A stretch of 64,000 bases of DNA from Sphingopyxis sp. (GCA_016463225.1 JAEMRT010000007.1:43588-107587), one strand, 5' to 3'. Positions 52,354 to 62,385 are shown, counted from the first letter of the stretch. Made by a program: numbers and translations. Notes: generated by a model from the sequence alone, not told the origin.

Positions 52354-53856
52354 TTAATGCCCGCTGCCGTTTAGCGCCTTGACGATATCGTCGGTCATCT
52401 TCTTGGCATCGCCCAGCAGCATCATCGTCTGGTCCATGTAGAAGACATCATTGTCGACCCCGGCATAGCCGACCCCGCCCATCGACCGCTTTACGAACAG
52501 CACCGTCTTCGCCTTTTCGACGTCGAGCACCGGCATGCCATAGATCGGCGATGTCTTGTCGGTCTTCGCCGACGGGTTGGTCACGTCGTTGGCGCCGATG
52601 ACGAAAGCGACGTCGGCCTGCGCGAACTCCCCGTTGATGTCCTCCAGCTCGAAGACCTCGTCATAGGGGACATTCGCTTCGGCGAGCAGCACGTTCATAT
52701 GGCCGGGCATGCGCCCTGCGACCGGATGAATCGCATATTTGACCGTGACGCCTTCCTTCTTGAGCAAATCGCCCATTTCGCGCAGCGCGTGCTGCGCCTG
52801 CGCCACCGCCATGCCGTAACCGGGGACGATGATGACGGTGTCGGCCTGGCTCATCAGGAACGCGGCATCGTCGGCGCTGCCGGGTTTCCATGGGCGCTGT
52901 TCCTTGCTGCCAGCGGCGGCAGCCGAGGTATCGGCGCCGAAGCCACCCGCGATCACGCTGATGAAGCTGCGGTTCATCGCGCGGCACATGATGTACGACA
53001 GGATCGCACCCGACGAGCCGACGAGCGCACCGGTGATGATCATCGCGGTGTTGCCGAGGGTAAAGCCCATCGCCGCTGCGGCCCAGCCCGAATAGCTGTT
53101 GAGCATCGACACGACGACCGGCATGTCGGCGCCGCCGATCGGGATGATCAGCAGGAAACCGATCAGGAAGCTGAGCCCGGTGACGGTCCAGAACACCCAT
53201 GGCGACTGGTCGACGGTGAAATAGGCGACCAGCCCGATGATCGCGGCGAGCGTCCCAAGGTTGATGATATGCCGCCCGGGCAGCATGATCGCCGCACCCG
53301 ACATATTGCCGTTGAGCTTGAGGAAGGCGATCACCGATCCCGAGAAGGTGATCGCACCGATCGCAATGCCCAGCCCCATTTCGATGCGGCTGACCGTGTA
53401 GATCTGCCCCGCTGCATCGGCGATGCCGAAGGCTTGCGGGTTGAGATAGGCAGCTGCGGCGACCGCGACTGCGGCCAGACCGACAAGGCTGTGGAACGCA
53501 GCGACCAGCTGCGGCATTGCGGTCATTGCGATGCGGCGCGCCATGACGATACCGATGACGGCGCCGATCGCGATGGCTGCGAGAATCTCGATCAGCCCGA
53601 CAGGATCAATGCCCGTATAGCTGTTGGTGGCATCGCCGAACTTCATCGGCGCATGCGTCAGCAGCGTGGTGACGACCGCGATCGTCATGCCCATCATGCC
53701 AAAGCGGTTGCCGCTTTGCGCCGTCGCCGGGCTCGACAGCCCGCGCAGCGCGAGGATGAAAAAGACGCCAGCGATCAGATAGGCGATGGCGGCCCAGGGG
53801 TTGACGGCAAGGCCATGCTCGCCAGTTGCGGCGGAAAGGATCGACTGGAAATCCAT
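52354..53856 (-). CDS. pntB: NAD(P) transhydrogenase subunit beta
   Basis: The proton-pumping enzyme transfers hydride between NADH and NADP. This 500-residue subunit has eight or nine membrane helices and the C-terminal NADP-binding domain (VPGYGMAVAQAQHALREMG, VIGANDVTNPSAKTDKTSPIYGMPVLDVEKA). It lies 1 nt after pntAB, as expected for the three-part alphaproteobacterial enzyme. The alpha-1 subunit lies 1.5 kb upstream beyond two fasciclin genes. Confidence 0.97.
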   Translation of the reverse strand: MDFQSILSAATGEHGLAVNPWAAIAYLIAGVFFILALRGLSSPATAQSGNRFGMMGMTIAVVTTLLTHAPMKFGDATNSYTGIDPVGLIEILAAIAIGAVIGIVMARRIAMTAMPQLVAAFHSLVGLAAVAVAAAAYLNPQAFGIADAAGQIYTVSRIEMGLGIAIGAITFSGSVIAFLKLNGNMSGAAIMLPGRHIINLGTLAAIIGLVAYFTVDQSPWVFWTVTGLSFLIGFLLIIPIGGADMPVVVSMLNSYSGWAAAAMGFTLGNTAMIITGALVGSSGAILSYIMCRAMNRSFISVIAGGFGADTSAAAAGSKEQRPWKPGSADDAAFLMSQADTVIIVPGYGMAVAQAQHALREMGDLLKKEGVTVKYAIHPVAGRMPGHMNVLLAEANVPYDEVFELEDINGEFAQADVAFVIGANDVTNPSAKTDKTSPIYGMPVLDVEKAKTVLFVKRSMGGVGYAGVDNDVFYMDQTMMLLGDAKKMTDDIVKALNGSGH

Positions 53857-53857
53857 C

Positions 53858-54139
53858 TCAGCGCTCCTTTTTCTTGTACATCGCCAACATGCGCGCGGTG
53901 ACGGCAAAGCCGCCGAAGATATTGATGCTCGCCATCACGACCGCGGCCAGCCCCAGCCATTTCGACGAGGCCGACCCCGCCGCGGCGCTGGCGATCAGTG
54001 CTCCGACGATGATCACCGACGAAATGGCGTTGGTCACGCTCATCAGCGGCGTGTGCAGCGCCGGGGTCACCGACCACACGACAAAATAGCCGACGAAACA
54101 CGCCAGGATGAAAATCGAAAAAATCGCGATAAAATCCAC
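53858..54139 (-). CDS. pntAB: NAD(P) transhydrogenase subunit alpha, membrane part
   Basis: A 93-residue membrane protein corresponding to the alpha-2 (PntAb) part, with three or four helices ([19 protein letters not shown], the [24 protein letters not shown] signature, then two more). It forms the membrane channel with PntB. I chose the GTG at 54139, which begins the first helix; the frame is open upstream. pntB follows directly. Its own promoter must lie between the terminator at 54214-54258 and 54139 if the fasciclin cassette is independent. Confidence 0.92.
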   Translation of the reverse strand: MDFIAIFSIFILACFVGYFVVWSVTPALHTPLMSVTNAISSVIIVGALIASAAAGSASSKWLGLAAVVMASINIFGGFAVTARMLAMYKKKER

Positions 54140-54213
54140 GGCACGCTCCCCTGCTGATTCCGCTTGGCGCACCTCTTGCCGCGCGCATCCCAGCGTGTCG
54201 ACTCCAAAGCGGC

Positions 54214-54258
54214 CAAAAAGAAAGGCCCGCATCTCTCGAACGCGAGAAATACGGGCCT
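54214..54258 (-). terminator. terminator after the fasciclin genes
   Basis: On the - strand a 16-bp stem (arms 54258-54243 and 54238-54223, containing GGCCC/GGGCC) closes a short loop and is followed by TTCTTTTT. It separates the fasciclin pair from pntAB, 75 nt before the pntAB start. The arms contain one or two mismatches. Confidence 0.85.
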
Positions 54259-54303
54259 GACGGGACATAAAATGTCGTGGAGCGGGTTCGATCCGCGCCG
54301 CGA

Positions 54304-54921
54304 CTACATTTTCGGCACAAGCACCGCGTCGATCACGTGGATCACGCCGTTCGACTGACCCACATCGGCCTGCGTCACCGTCGCCTTGTTGCCGCTGGCG
54401 CTGGTCAGCAGGATCGCGTCGCCGTTCTTGGTTGCGGTCAGATCCTGCCCGTCGGCGGTCTTCAGCACCGCCTTGCCGCCGCCTGCGGCAATCTGCGCGG
54501 CGAGGTCAGCGGCGGTCAGCTTGCCGGGGACGACATGATATTTCAGCACCCCCGCCAGCACTTCTTTCTGTGCCGGGCGCATCCAGCCATCGCGCGTCAC
54601 CGGCGCGACTTGCGAGAAAGCGGCGTCGGTCGGCGCGAATACGGTGAACGGCCCCGCGCCCGACAGCGTTTCGACCAGGCCGGCCTGCGTCACCGCAGCA
54701 ACCAGCGTCTTGTGGATCGGCGAGGCCGAGGCGTTTTCGACGATGTTTTTCGTCGCCAGCATTTCGGCGCCGCCGACCGTCGGATTGGCGCCTGCGGTGT
54801 CGACGGCAGTCGTTTCGCCGCCAGCGACGGTGGTGGTTTCAGTCGGCGTTTCGGTCTTGCTACCGCAACCTGCGAGCGCCAGCGCGGCCGCCGCGACCGT
54901 CAAAATCAGGGGGGTCTTCAT
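54304..54921 (-). CDS. fasciclin-domain lipoprotein
   Basis: A 205-residue lipoprotein: lipobox LALAGC gives a lipidated Cys19, then a Thr/Glu-rich linker and one FAS1 domain (residues about 60-205). FAS1 signatures are [46 protein letters not shown] and [12 protein letters not shown]. Fasciclin proteins mediate adhesion or surface interactions. It follows a second fasciclin gene by 39 nt. A terminator separates it from pntAB. Confidence 0.92.
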   Translation of the reverse strand: MKTPLILTVAAAALALAGCGSKTETPTETTTVAGGETTAVDTAGANPTVGGAEMLATKNIVENASASPIHKTLVAAVTQAGLVETLSGAGPFTVFAPTDAAFSQVAPVTRDGWMRPAQKEVLAGVLKYHVVPGKLTAADLAAQIAAGGGKAVLKTADGQDLTATKNGDAILLTSASGNKATVTQADVGQSNGVIHVIDAVLVPKM

Positions 54922-54960
54922 AGTCCTTGTCCTTTCAAAACAAACGCAGCGGCCGCAGGA

Positions 54961-55575
54961 TCATCCGAACGTCGGCATCAGCACGCCGTTGATGACGTGG
55001 ATGTTGCCGTTCGACTGCTCGACATCGGGCTGGGTGATATAGCCGCTGCTACCCTGCGTCCCGTCGACCTTGATATTGCCTTCGACCTCGGTGAAAGTCA
55101 GCGTTTCGCCCTCGATCGTTGTCAGCGTCGCCTTGCCGCCGCCGGCCTTGATCTTCGCGAACAGATCCTCGGCGGTCACGCGGCCCGGAACGACATGATA
55201 GGTCAGCACCTTGGCGAGCGATGCGGCGTTGGCCGGGTTCATCAGCCAGTCGGTCATCGGCTGCGGCACCGCGGCAAAGGCCTGATCGGTCGGCGCAAAG
55301 ATGGTGAAGGGGCTGCCGGCAAGCTTGGCGGCCACACCCGCACTTGTCAGCGCCGACGCCAGCGTCTTGTGATCGGGCTTGGCCGCAATTTCGAGCGCAA
55401 TGCCGGTCGGCTGCGCGGGGGTCGCGGAAGCAGCGGCGTCGACGGGCGCAGCGGTATCGGCGGCGGGGGCTTCGGTCGGCGCGGCGGTATCGGCCGGTGC
55501 GGTATCCTGCGCATGAACAGGTGACAGGGTGGCAAGCACAAGCAGGGAAGTGGCGAAAAGCTTCGCAGACGACAT
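54961..55575 (-). CDS. fasciclin-domain secreted protein
   Basis: A 204-residue secreted protein with signal peptide LATLSPVHAQ, a Pro/Ala/Thr-rich linker, and one FAS1 domain (residues about 65-204: TLASALTSAGVAAKLAGSPFTIFAPTDQAF, LTYHVVPGRVTAEDL, NIHVINGVLMP). It is the first of two tandem fasciclin genes, with no lipobox, unlike its neighbour. The ATG at 55575 has a GGAG 8 nt upstream; an adjacent TTG (55578) is less likely. Confidence 0.92.
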   Translation of the reverse strand: MSSAKLFATSLLVLATLSPVHAQDTAPADTAAPTEAPAADTAAPVDAAASATPAQPTGIALEIAAKPDHKTLASALTSAGVAAKLAGSPFTIFAPTDQAFAAVPQPMTDWLMNPANAASLAKVLTYHVVPGRVTAEDLFAKIKAGGGKATLTTIEGETLTFTEVEGNIKVDGTQGSSGYITQPDVEQSNGNIHVINGVLMPTFG

Positions 55576-55643
55576 CAATCATTCTCCGGTTGGTTGAACG
55601 TCAGGGTTGGAAAACCCTGAACGCATCCTAGCCGGAGAAAGTT

Positions 55644-55675
55644 GCAAGAAAAGGCCGGAATCAGCCTTTTCTTGC
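55644..55675. terminator. terminator after pntAA
   Basis: A 12-bp perfect stem (arms GCAAGAAAAGGC and GCCTTTTCTTGC) with an 8-nt loop; the T-rich arm serves as the U tract on either strand. It lies just after pntAA and before the fasciclin genes, so the pntAA transcript should normally end here. Confidence 0.88.
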
Positions 55676-55682
55676 ACTGGTT

Positions 55683-56804
55683 CTACGTCAAAAGCCGCTC
55701 GTTTACGACCTTGCCGCCCTGCGTCAGGCGGATCGCGTTGCCGATTTCCTCGTCGAGCACCGGCTTGCCCGCTTCCTTGTCCCAAAAGGCCGACAGGAAG
55801 TTGAACAGGTTGCGGCTGAACAGCGCGCTGGTATCGGCGGGCATCAGCGCCGCGATGTTGCTCGCGCCGATCACGGTGACACCGTGGATGCGCTTCGCTT
55901 CGCCCGACACCGACCCTTCGACATTGCCGCCGCTTTCGGCCGCCATGTCGACGATCACGCTGCCGGTGCGCATGGTCGCCAGCTGCGCGTCCGAAATCAG
56001 CCGCGGCGCGGGGCGCCCCGGGATCAGCGCGGTGGTGATGACGATGTCCTGCTTGGCGATGTGCGACGACACGAGTTCGGCCTGCGCCGCCTTATATTCG
56101 TCCGACATTTCGGTGGCATAGCCGCCCGCGCCCTCGCCCTCGATTCCCGCAACAGTCTCGACGAAGATCGGCTTGGCGCCGAGCGACATGATCTGTTCCT
56201 TGGTCGCCGCACGCACGTCGGTCGCGCTGACCTGCGCGCCCAGACGGCGCGCGGTCGCGATCGCCTGCAAGCCCGCAACCCCGACGCCCATGACAAACGC
56301 TTTGGCGGCGCTGACGGTGCCCGCGGCGGTCATCATCATCGGAAAGGCCCGGCCATAGGCGTTCGCCGCCATCAGCACCGCCTTGTAACCGGCAAGATTG
56401 GCCTGGCTCGACAATATATCCATCGACTGCGCGCGGGTGATGCGCGGCATGAATTCCATCGCCAGCGCCTCGAGTCCCAGCTTGGCATAGTCGTCGATCC
56501 GCGCCCGGTCACCGAACGGGTTGAGCCCCGCGGCCAACCAGGCGCCGTCGGCAAAGCCGCTCAGCCCCTTGGGATCGGGCCCCTGAATGGCGAGGATGAT
56601 ATTCGCACCCTTCAGCACATCGGCACGGCCGCCAACCTTGGCGCCTGCCGCGCTGTAATCGGCATCGGCGACCGAGGCCGCCTCGCCCGCCCCCGATTCA
56701 ACGGCAACTTCGGCGCCCAGGCCAATGAATTTCTTCACGGTTTCTGGTGTAGCGGCGACGCGGGTCTCGCCGGCGGCGAGCTCCTTCAGGACAGCGATGC
56801 GCAT
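55683..56804 (-). CDS. pntAA: NAD(P) transhydrogenase subunit alpha, NAD-binding part
   Basis: The soluble NAD(H)-binding part (PntAa) of proton-translocating transhydrogenase, 373 residues. It resembles alanine dehydrogenase, with MRIAVLKELAAGETRVAATPE, GVGVAGLQAIATARRLGAQVSATDVR and IIVDMAAESGGNVEGS-type motifs. Normally it directly precedes pntAB, but here two fasciclin genes and two terminators intervene. The 40-residue cytochrome oxidase subunit gene lies 10 nt upstream. Confidence 0.96.
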   Translation of the reverse strand: MRIAVLKELAAGETRVAATPETVKKFIGLGAEVAVESGAGEAASVADADYSAAGAKVGGRADVLKGANIILAIQGPDPKGLSGFADGAWLAAGLNPFGDRARIDDYAKLGLEALAMEFMPRITRAQSMDILSSQANLAGYKAVLMAANAYGRAFPMMMTAAGTVSAAKAFVMGVGVAGLQAIATARRLGAQVSATDVRAATKEQIMSLGAKPIFVETVAGIEGEGAGGYATEMSDEYKAAQAELVSSHIAKQDIVITTALIPGRPAPRLISDAQLATMRTGSVIVDMAAESGGNVEGSVSGEAKRIHGVTVIGASNIAALMPADTSALFSRNLFNFLSAFWDKEAGKPVLDEEIGNAIRLTQGGKVVNERLLT

Positions 56805-56814
56805 ACCGGTCCGG

Positions 56815-56937
56815 TCAGGACGCGATGAGGAGAACGACGAAAACGGTCACGATCGCGGTGATGATCGATCCGACTTTAAACAGGCTGATGAACCCGGTGT
56901 AGGTTTCTTCCGCTGCCTTCATTTCCTGTTCTGCCAT
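56815..56937 (-). CDS. aa3-type cytochrome c oxidase subunit IV, 40 residues
   Basis: A tiny gene encoding MAEQEMKAAEETYTGFISLF followed by one membrane helix that ends VVLLIAS. This fits the bacterial aa3-type cytochrome c oxidase subunit IV, a single-helix peripheral subunit without a known catalytic role. It is 10 nt upstream of pntAA on the same strand, an arrangement common in sphingomonads. The other oxidase genes are not in this window. It was found by direct translation. Confidence 0.82.
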   Translation of the reverse strand: MAEQEMKAAEETYTGFISLFKVGSIITAIVTVFVVLLIAS

Positions 56938-56966
56938 GACCTGTCCCCTTTACTCGTTTGCCCAAG

Positions 56967-56986
56967 GGGCGCGCGGCCGCGCGCCC
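56967..56986. repeat. 20-bp perfect GC palindrome
   Basis: A 20-bp self-complementary run of only G and C, centred on CGGCCG, lies in the 232-bp gap between the divergent subunit IV and NtrC-type genes. It lacks a T tract, so it is not an obvious terminator. It could be a binding site or a chance GC-rich sequence. Confidence 0.4.
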
Positions 56987-57169
56987 AGAATCGGCTGTCG
57001 CCCCGGTCTTAGCCACGCGCCGCGCCATGCTCAAGGGCCGGGTACGCGAAAACCGCGGCGCCGCAAAAGCCGAACGGCCTTAATCGCCCCTTTACCCGTA
57101 TGGCGTACATCACAGCGCTTGAGCGGATGAATCGGCACTACGGCGCCGAACAGGGGCAGATTCGGAACG

Positions 57170-58603
57170 ATGGCAACCACGCGCGACACGCGAACAGTGA
57201 TGATCGTCGACAGCGAGCCGGCACAGCAGCGCTTTCTGGCGGCGCTGGTATCGCGCGGCGGCTGGCGCAGCGTCGTCGCGGCCGACACCGACACCGCGCT
57301 CGCCCGGCTCGGTACCCAGGAAGGCATGTCGCTCGACGCTGTGCTCGTCGATCAGGGCACGCCGGGCATGGATATGGCCGAATTTGTCGCCGAACTGCGC
57401 CGCTGGCGCCCCGCCCTCCCCCTCATCGTCATCACCATGCGCAACGGGGTCGAGGTCGCGGTCGGTGCGATGCGCGCCGGGGCAAGCGACTTTGTCCAGA
57501 AACCGATCGCCCCCGACCGCCTGCTCGAAGCGCTCGACCGCATCGTCTCGACCAGTGGGCCGCAGGGCGAACTCCGTCCGCTGACCGAAAAATTGCGCGC
57601 GCCGCTGGCGTTCGAGGAAATCATCGGGTCGAGCCCCAATTTCCGCAGCGCGCTTGCGATCGCCGCCAAGGCAGCGCGCGCGCGCGTTCCGGTGATGATC
57701 AACGGCAAGGCCGGCACCGGCAAGGAAGTCTTCGCCCGCGCGATCCACAGCGCGAGTCCGCGTGCGCGCGGCCAGCTCGTCATGGTCGATTGTTCGGCGG
57801 TGTCGCCCGGGCTGATCGGATCGGGACTGTTCGGCCACGAGCGCGGCGCCTTTGCCGGCGCCTTCGACCGCCAGGTCGGGCGGCTCGTCCAGGCCGACGG
57901 GGGCAGCGTCATCATCGACCACGTCGAATGCATCCCGCTCGAAACCCAGGCCAAGCTGGTCGAATTCCTGGGCAGCGGCGAAGTCCAGATGATCGGCGGC
58001 ACGATCCGCCAGAGCGTCGATGTCCGCATCATCGCGACCAGCACCAGCCCGCTGGACAAGCTGATCGAGGCGGGACATTTTCGCGAAGACCTGTTCTACG
58101 CGCTGTCGAGCGCGCAATTCACCTTGCCATCGCTGTCCGAACGCCGCGGCGACGTTGGCCCGCTCGCGCGCCACCTGCTGACGCGCATCGGCGGCCTGCC
58201 CGGCATGGGCCCGATCGGGGTCACCGACGACGCGCTGCGCCTGCTCGCCGCCTATGCCTGGCCGGGCAATGTCCGCCAGTTGCAGGATGTGCTGTTCCGC
58301 GCGGCGGTCGGCAGCAAGACCGACGTGCTGACCAGCGCCGATTTCCGCGCCATCGAAGCGACGCTCGGCGGCGGCAGCATGACTGGCGAAGGCGAGATCG
58401 CGATCAACGGCGAAGCCATCGGGGTCACCCTCTACCTCCCCGACGGCAATCTGCGCCCGCTCGAGGAAATCGAGGCCGACGTCATCCGCCTCGCCATCGG
58501 TCATTACCGCGGCCGGATGAGCGAAGTCGCCCGCCGGCTCGGCATCGGCCGATCGACCCTCTATCGCAAACTCAGCGATCTCGGGATCGACACCGCCGCC
58601 TGA
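57170..58603 (+). CDS. NtrC-type response regulator with degenerate sigma-54 motifs
   Basis: A 477-residue three-domain regulator: receiver (about 8-125, phospho-acceptor D61, acidic D14, K111), AAA+ ATPase (about 148-390) and Fis-type HTH (about 440-477: EVARRLGIGRSTLYRKLSDLGI). The Walker A motif is complete (GKAGTGKE, 179-186). The sigma-54 contact loop reads GAFAGA (226-231) instead of GAFTGA, and the Walker B reads DH (250-251) instead of DE. Both changes weaken sigma-54 activation. It may act with sigma-70 or without ATP hydrolysis. No histidine kinase is adjacent. Confidence 0.9.
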   Translation: MATTRDTRTVMIVDSEPAQQRFLAALVSRGGWRSVVAADTDTALARLGTQEGMSLDAVLVDQGTPGMDMAEFVAELRRWRPALPLIVITMRNGVEVAVGAMRAGASDFVQKPIAPDRLLEALDRIVSTSGPQGELRPLTEKLRAPLAFEEIIGSSPNFRSALAIAAKAARARVPVMINGKAGTGKEVFARAIHSASPRARGQLVMVDCSAVSPGLIGSGLFGHERGAFAGAFDRQVGRLVQADGGSVIIDHVECIPLETQAKLVEFLGSGEVQMIGGTIRQSVDVRIIATSTSPLDKLIEAGHFREDLFYALSSAQFTLPSLSERRGDVGPLARHLLTRIGGLPGMGPIGVTDDALRLLAAYAWPGNVRQLQDVLFRAAVGSKTDVLTSADFRAIEATLGGGSMTGEGEIAINGEAIGVTLYLPDGNLRPLEEIEADVIRLAIGHYRGRMSEVARRLGIGRSTLYRKLSDLGIDTAA

Positions 58604-58621
58604 CCGTTTTACGTCGCGGCA

Positions 58622-59338
58622 ATGACTTTCGATTTTTCCGGCAGAACCGCACTCGTCACCGGCGATGCATCGGGGATCGGCCTTGCCGTGGCCGATGCCT
58701 TGCGCGCTGCGGGTGCCACGGTGATCGGCATCGATCGCAGCCGCGGCGACGATGTCGCAGACCCCGAAATGTGGTTGCGCCGCGCTGACGGCCTCGCCGA
58801 AGTCGATCTCGCGGTGGTCAACGCCGGGATCAGCGATGCCGCCGCGATCGTCGATATCGACTTCATGGCCTGGCGGCGCTTGCTGGCGGTCAATCTCGAC
58901 GGCGCGATGCTGAGCTTGCAGGCCGTAATGCGCGCCATGACTGCACACGGCCGCGGCGGCGCGATTGTCACCACCGCGTCAATCTCGGGCATCAAGGCCG
59001 AACCCGGCACCGGTGCCTATGGTGCATCAAAGGCGGCGCTGATCCAGCTCACCAAGGTTGCCGCCAAAGAGGGCGCGCCGCACGGCATCCGTGTCAACGC
59101 GATCGCGCCCGGCGGCGTCGATACCCCGATCTGGGACGACATGCCCTTTTTCACCGACCTGATCGCCAGCGAGGGATCGCGCGACGCCGCCATGGCCGCG
59201 ATGGCCAAAATGGCGACTCCGCTCGGCCGCTACGCGACCGCCGAGGAGACCGCCGCGCAAATCCTGTTCCTGCTGTCCGATACCGCCGCCACCATCACCG
59301 GCAGCGTACTGACCAGCGACGGTGGCTACAGCCTCTAA
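58622..59338 (+). CDS. short-chain dehydrogenase/reductase
   Basis: A 238-residue Rossmann-fold oxidoreductase. The nucleotide site TGDASGIG fits TGxxxGxG, followed by NAG (VVNAGISD), and the catalytic Ser...Tyr-x3-Lys is in TTASISG and YGASKAAL. It ends GSVLTSDGGYSL. The substrate is unknown. It is 18 nt after the NtrC-type regulator on the same strand and may be co-transcribed. Confidence 0.92.
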   Translation: MTFDFSGRTALVTGDASGIGLAVADALRAAGATVIGIDRSRGDDVADPEMWLRRADGLAEVDLAVVNAGISDAAAIVDIDFMAWRRLLAVNLDGAMLSLQAVMRAMTAHGRGGAIVTTASISGIKAEPGTGAYGASKAALIQLTKVAAKEGAPHGIRVNAIAPGGVDTPIWDDMPFFTDLIASEGSRDAAMAAMAKMATPLGRYATAEETAAQILFLLSDTAATITGSVLTSDGGYSL

Positions 59339-59343
59339 GATGG

Positions 59344-59727
59344 TCAGGCGTTCGCGATCGATTTCAGAATGTCATCGCTCGACTGGCTGGTCAGCGTCTT
59401 GGCAATCTCGCCAACGAGCGCTGCTTCCAGCGCCTTGTGATACAGCTTGCGCATCTCGCCGAGCGTGCTCGGATCGGCGATCACTACCAGCTGCTTGATC
59501 TTGTTCGACAGCACCGCCGCGTTCAGCGCTTCGGCGACCGATGCGGCATGGCCCGCTTCTTCATTCTGGCGCGGGGTGTCGCCCTGCCCGGCGTTGTGCG
59601 CCGACTCATCGCTCGTCGGCAGGTCGACCGCTTTCAGGCTGGGTTCCTGTTCGCTGCCGCTGTTGCGGAACAGCTGAAACTGGGTGCCGTCGGCGACGGC
59701 GACATGCGAGCCGGTGGGAAGGTGCAT
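59344..59727 (-). CDS. host-attachment-like protein
   Basis: A 127-residue protein resembling the host attachment protein (Host_attach) family, originally described in Rhizobiales. It has VAVADGTQFQLFRNSG, then a Ser/Asp-rich loop, and VVIADPSTLGEMRKLYHKALEAALVGEIAKTL. No signal peptide is seen. The family may bind nucleotides or degrade RNA, but its role is not settled. The ATG at 59727 follows AGGAG. Its end faces the SDR gene. Confidence 0.78.
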   Translation of the reverse strand: MHLPTGSHVAVADGTQFQLFRNSGSEQEPSLKAVDLPTSDESAHNAGQGDTPRQNEEAGHAASVAEALNAAVLSNKIKQLVVIADPSTLGEMRKLYHKALEAALVGEIAKTLTSQSSDDILKSIANA

Positions 59728-59813
59728 AAACTCTCCTGTGGGGATCGGCGCGGATGCTGCGCCATGGTCCCCGGAGATACGCGGGAGGTCGGTGAGGGTT
59801 GCCTCGGCTCGCC

Positions 59814-60944
59814 TCAGCCAGTGAGCGCCGCATCGCGCAGCCCGCGCCATACGCGCAGCGCCTGGCGGTTCTCGGCAATGTCATGGACGCGCAGCAATTG
59901 CGCGCCCTGTGCCGCCGCCTGATAATGCAACGCGACGGTGCCGCCGAGCCGCTGGTCGGCGGGCGCCTCATTATCGAGCGCCCCGATCATCCGCTTGCGG
60001 CTCGCGCCGAACAGGATCGGGCAGCCCAATGTGTGAAGCAAGGCGAGGCCGTTGATCAGCGCCAGATTGTCGGCAACCCCCTTGCCGAACCCCAGCCCCG
60101 GATCGACGATAATCTTTGCCGGGTCGATGCCCGCCGCGACACATGCGGCGACGCGCTCGGCGAGCATGTCATAGACGTCGAACAGCACATGGGCGTAGCC
60201 GCCGCCTTCGTGCGGATCGCTCTTGGCGGACGGCGCGTGCATCAGCACCACCGGACAGCCAGCGGCCACGACCACCTCCATCGCGCGGTCGTCATAGCGC
60301 AGCGCCGACACATCGTTGACGATCCGCGCCCCCGCAGCGAGCGCCGCCTCCATCACCGCGGCCTTGCGTGTGTCGATCGACACCGCGACGCCGCCCTTCG
60401 CCAGCGCCGTAACGACACCCTCGACGCGCTGGATCTCGTCGCCGTCCCAGATCAGCGGCGCGCCGGGGCGCGTCGATTCGCCGCCGACGTCGATGATCGC
60501 GGCGCCCGCGGTCGCCATCGCAAAGCCGGCATCGGCCGCCGCGACGGCATCGACATGCTTGCCACCGTCCGAAAAGCTGTCGGGGGTGACGTTGAGGATG
60601 CCCATCAACTGCGGCTCATTCAGCCGCACCGTGCGTTCACCCAACAGCAAGGCCCCGCGCGGCCGCAGCACCCCGGCGCGCTGGGCGATTGCCGCCTGGG
60701 CCAGGCCGTCCGGCATCGCCGCGACCCAGTCACCCCATTCGGCCACCGTCACGATCGCCGCTTTGACGCTCGCACCGTCGCGCAGGCTGATGTGCCACGC
60801 GGCAAACCAGACCATACTGTCGGCAATCCGCAGGCAATTGTCGTCAAGCTCATGCGGTCGATCGACGAAGCAGGTCGGGCGGCAATAGATTTTTGCGCTG
60901 GCCGATGCGCTGCCGAGTTCGGGTTTGGTTAGTGGTTGGAACAT
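59814..60944 (-). CDS. folP: dihydropteroate synthase with N-terminal extension
   Basis: A folate-pathway enzyme joining p-aminobenzoate and dihydropterin pyrophosphate; 376 residues, about 100 more than E. coli FolP. The core starts near residue 113 with LMGILNVTPDSFSDGG, then GAAIIDVGGESTRPG, ISIDTRKA, the pterin site VDPGLGFGKG and the C-terminal GASRKR. The first 112 residues, with Cys and Trp-rich runs (IYCRPTCFVDRP, WFAAWHISLRDG), have no clear match to the core. A repeat (60962-61050) and then ccrM follow. Confidence 0.92.
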   Translation of the reverse strand: MFQPLTKPELGSASASAKIYCRPTCFVDRPHELDDNCLRIADSMVWFAAWHISLRDGASVKAAIVTVAEWGDWVAAMPDGLAQAAIAQRAGVLRPRGALLLGERTVRLNEPQLMGILNVTPDSFSDGGKHVDAVAAADAGFAMATAGAAIIDVGGESTRPGAPLIWDGDEIQRVEGVVTALAKGGVAVSIDTRKAAVMEAALAAGARIVNDVSALRYDDRAMEVVVAAGCPVVLMHAPSAKSDPHEGGGYAHVLFDVYDMLAERVAACVAAGIDPAKIIVDPGLGFGKGVADNLALINGLALLHTLGCPILFGASRKRMIGALDNEAPADQRLGGTVALHYQAAAQGAQLLRVHDIAENRQALRVWRGLRDAALTG

Positions 60945-60961
60945 CGCCTATCCCCAAAATC

Positions 60962-61050
60962 GTCGCCCCCGCGAAGGCGGGGGCCGCATTCGGCTTGTCA
61001 CGCCGCAGCGGTCCAACACATCCAGCGGCCCCCGCCTTCGCGGGGGCGAC
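60962..61050. repeat. palindromic repeat between folP and ccrM
   Basis: Two 26-bp arms (GTCGCCCCCGCGAAGGCGGG... and its mirror ...CCCGCCTTCGCGGGGGCGAC) in inverted orientation, joined by 37 bp. Each arm forms its own hairpin around GCGAAGGC, and the two pair with each other. It is a third REP-like family in the window and lies just after the ccrM stop codon. Confidence 0.85.
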
Positions 61051-61056
61051 ACGATA

Positions 61057-62385
<1,329 letters not shown>

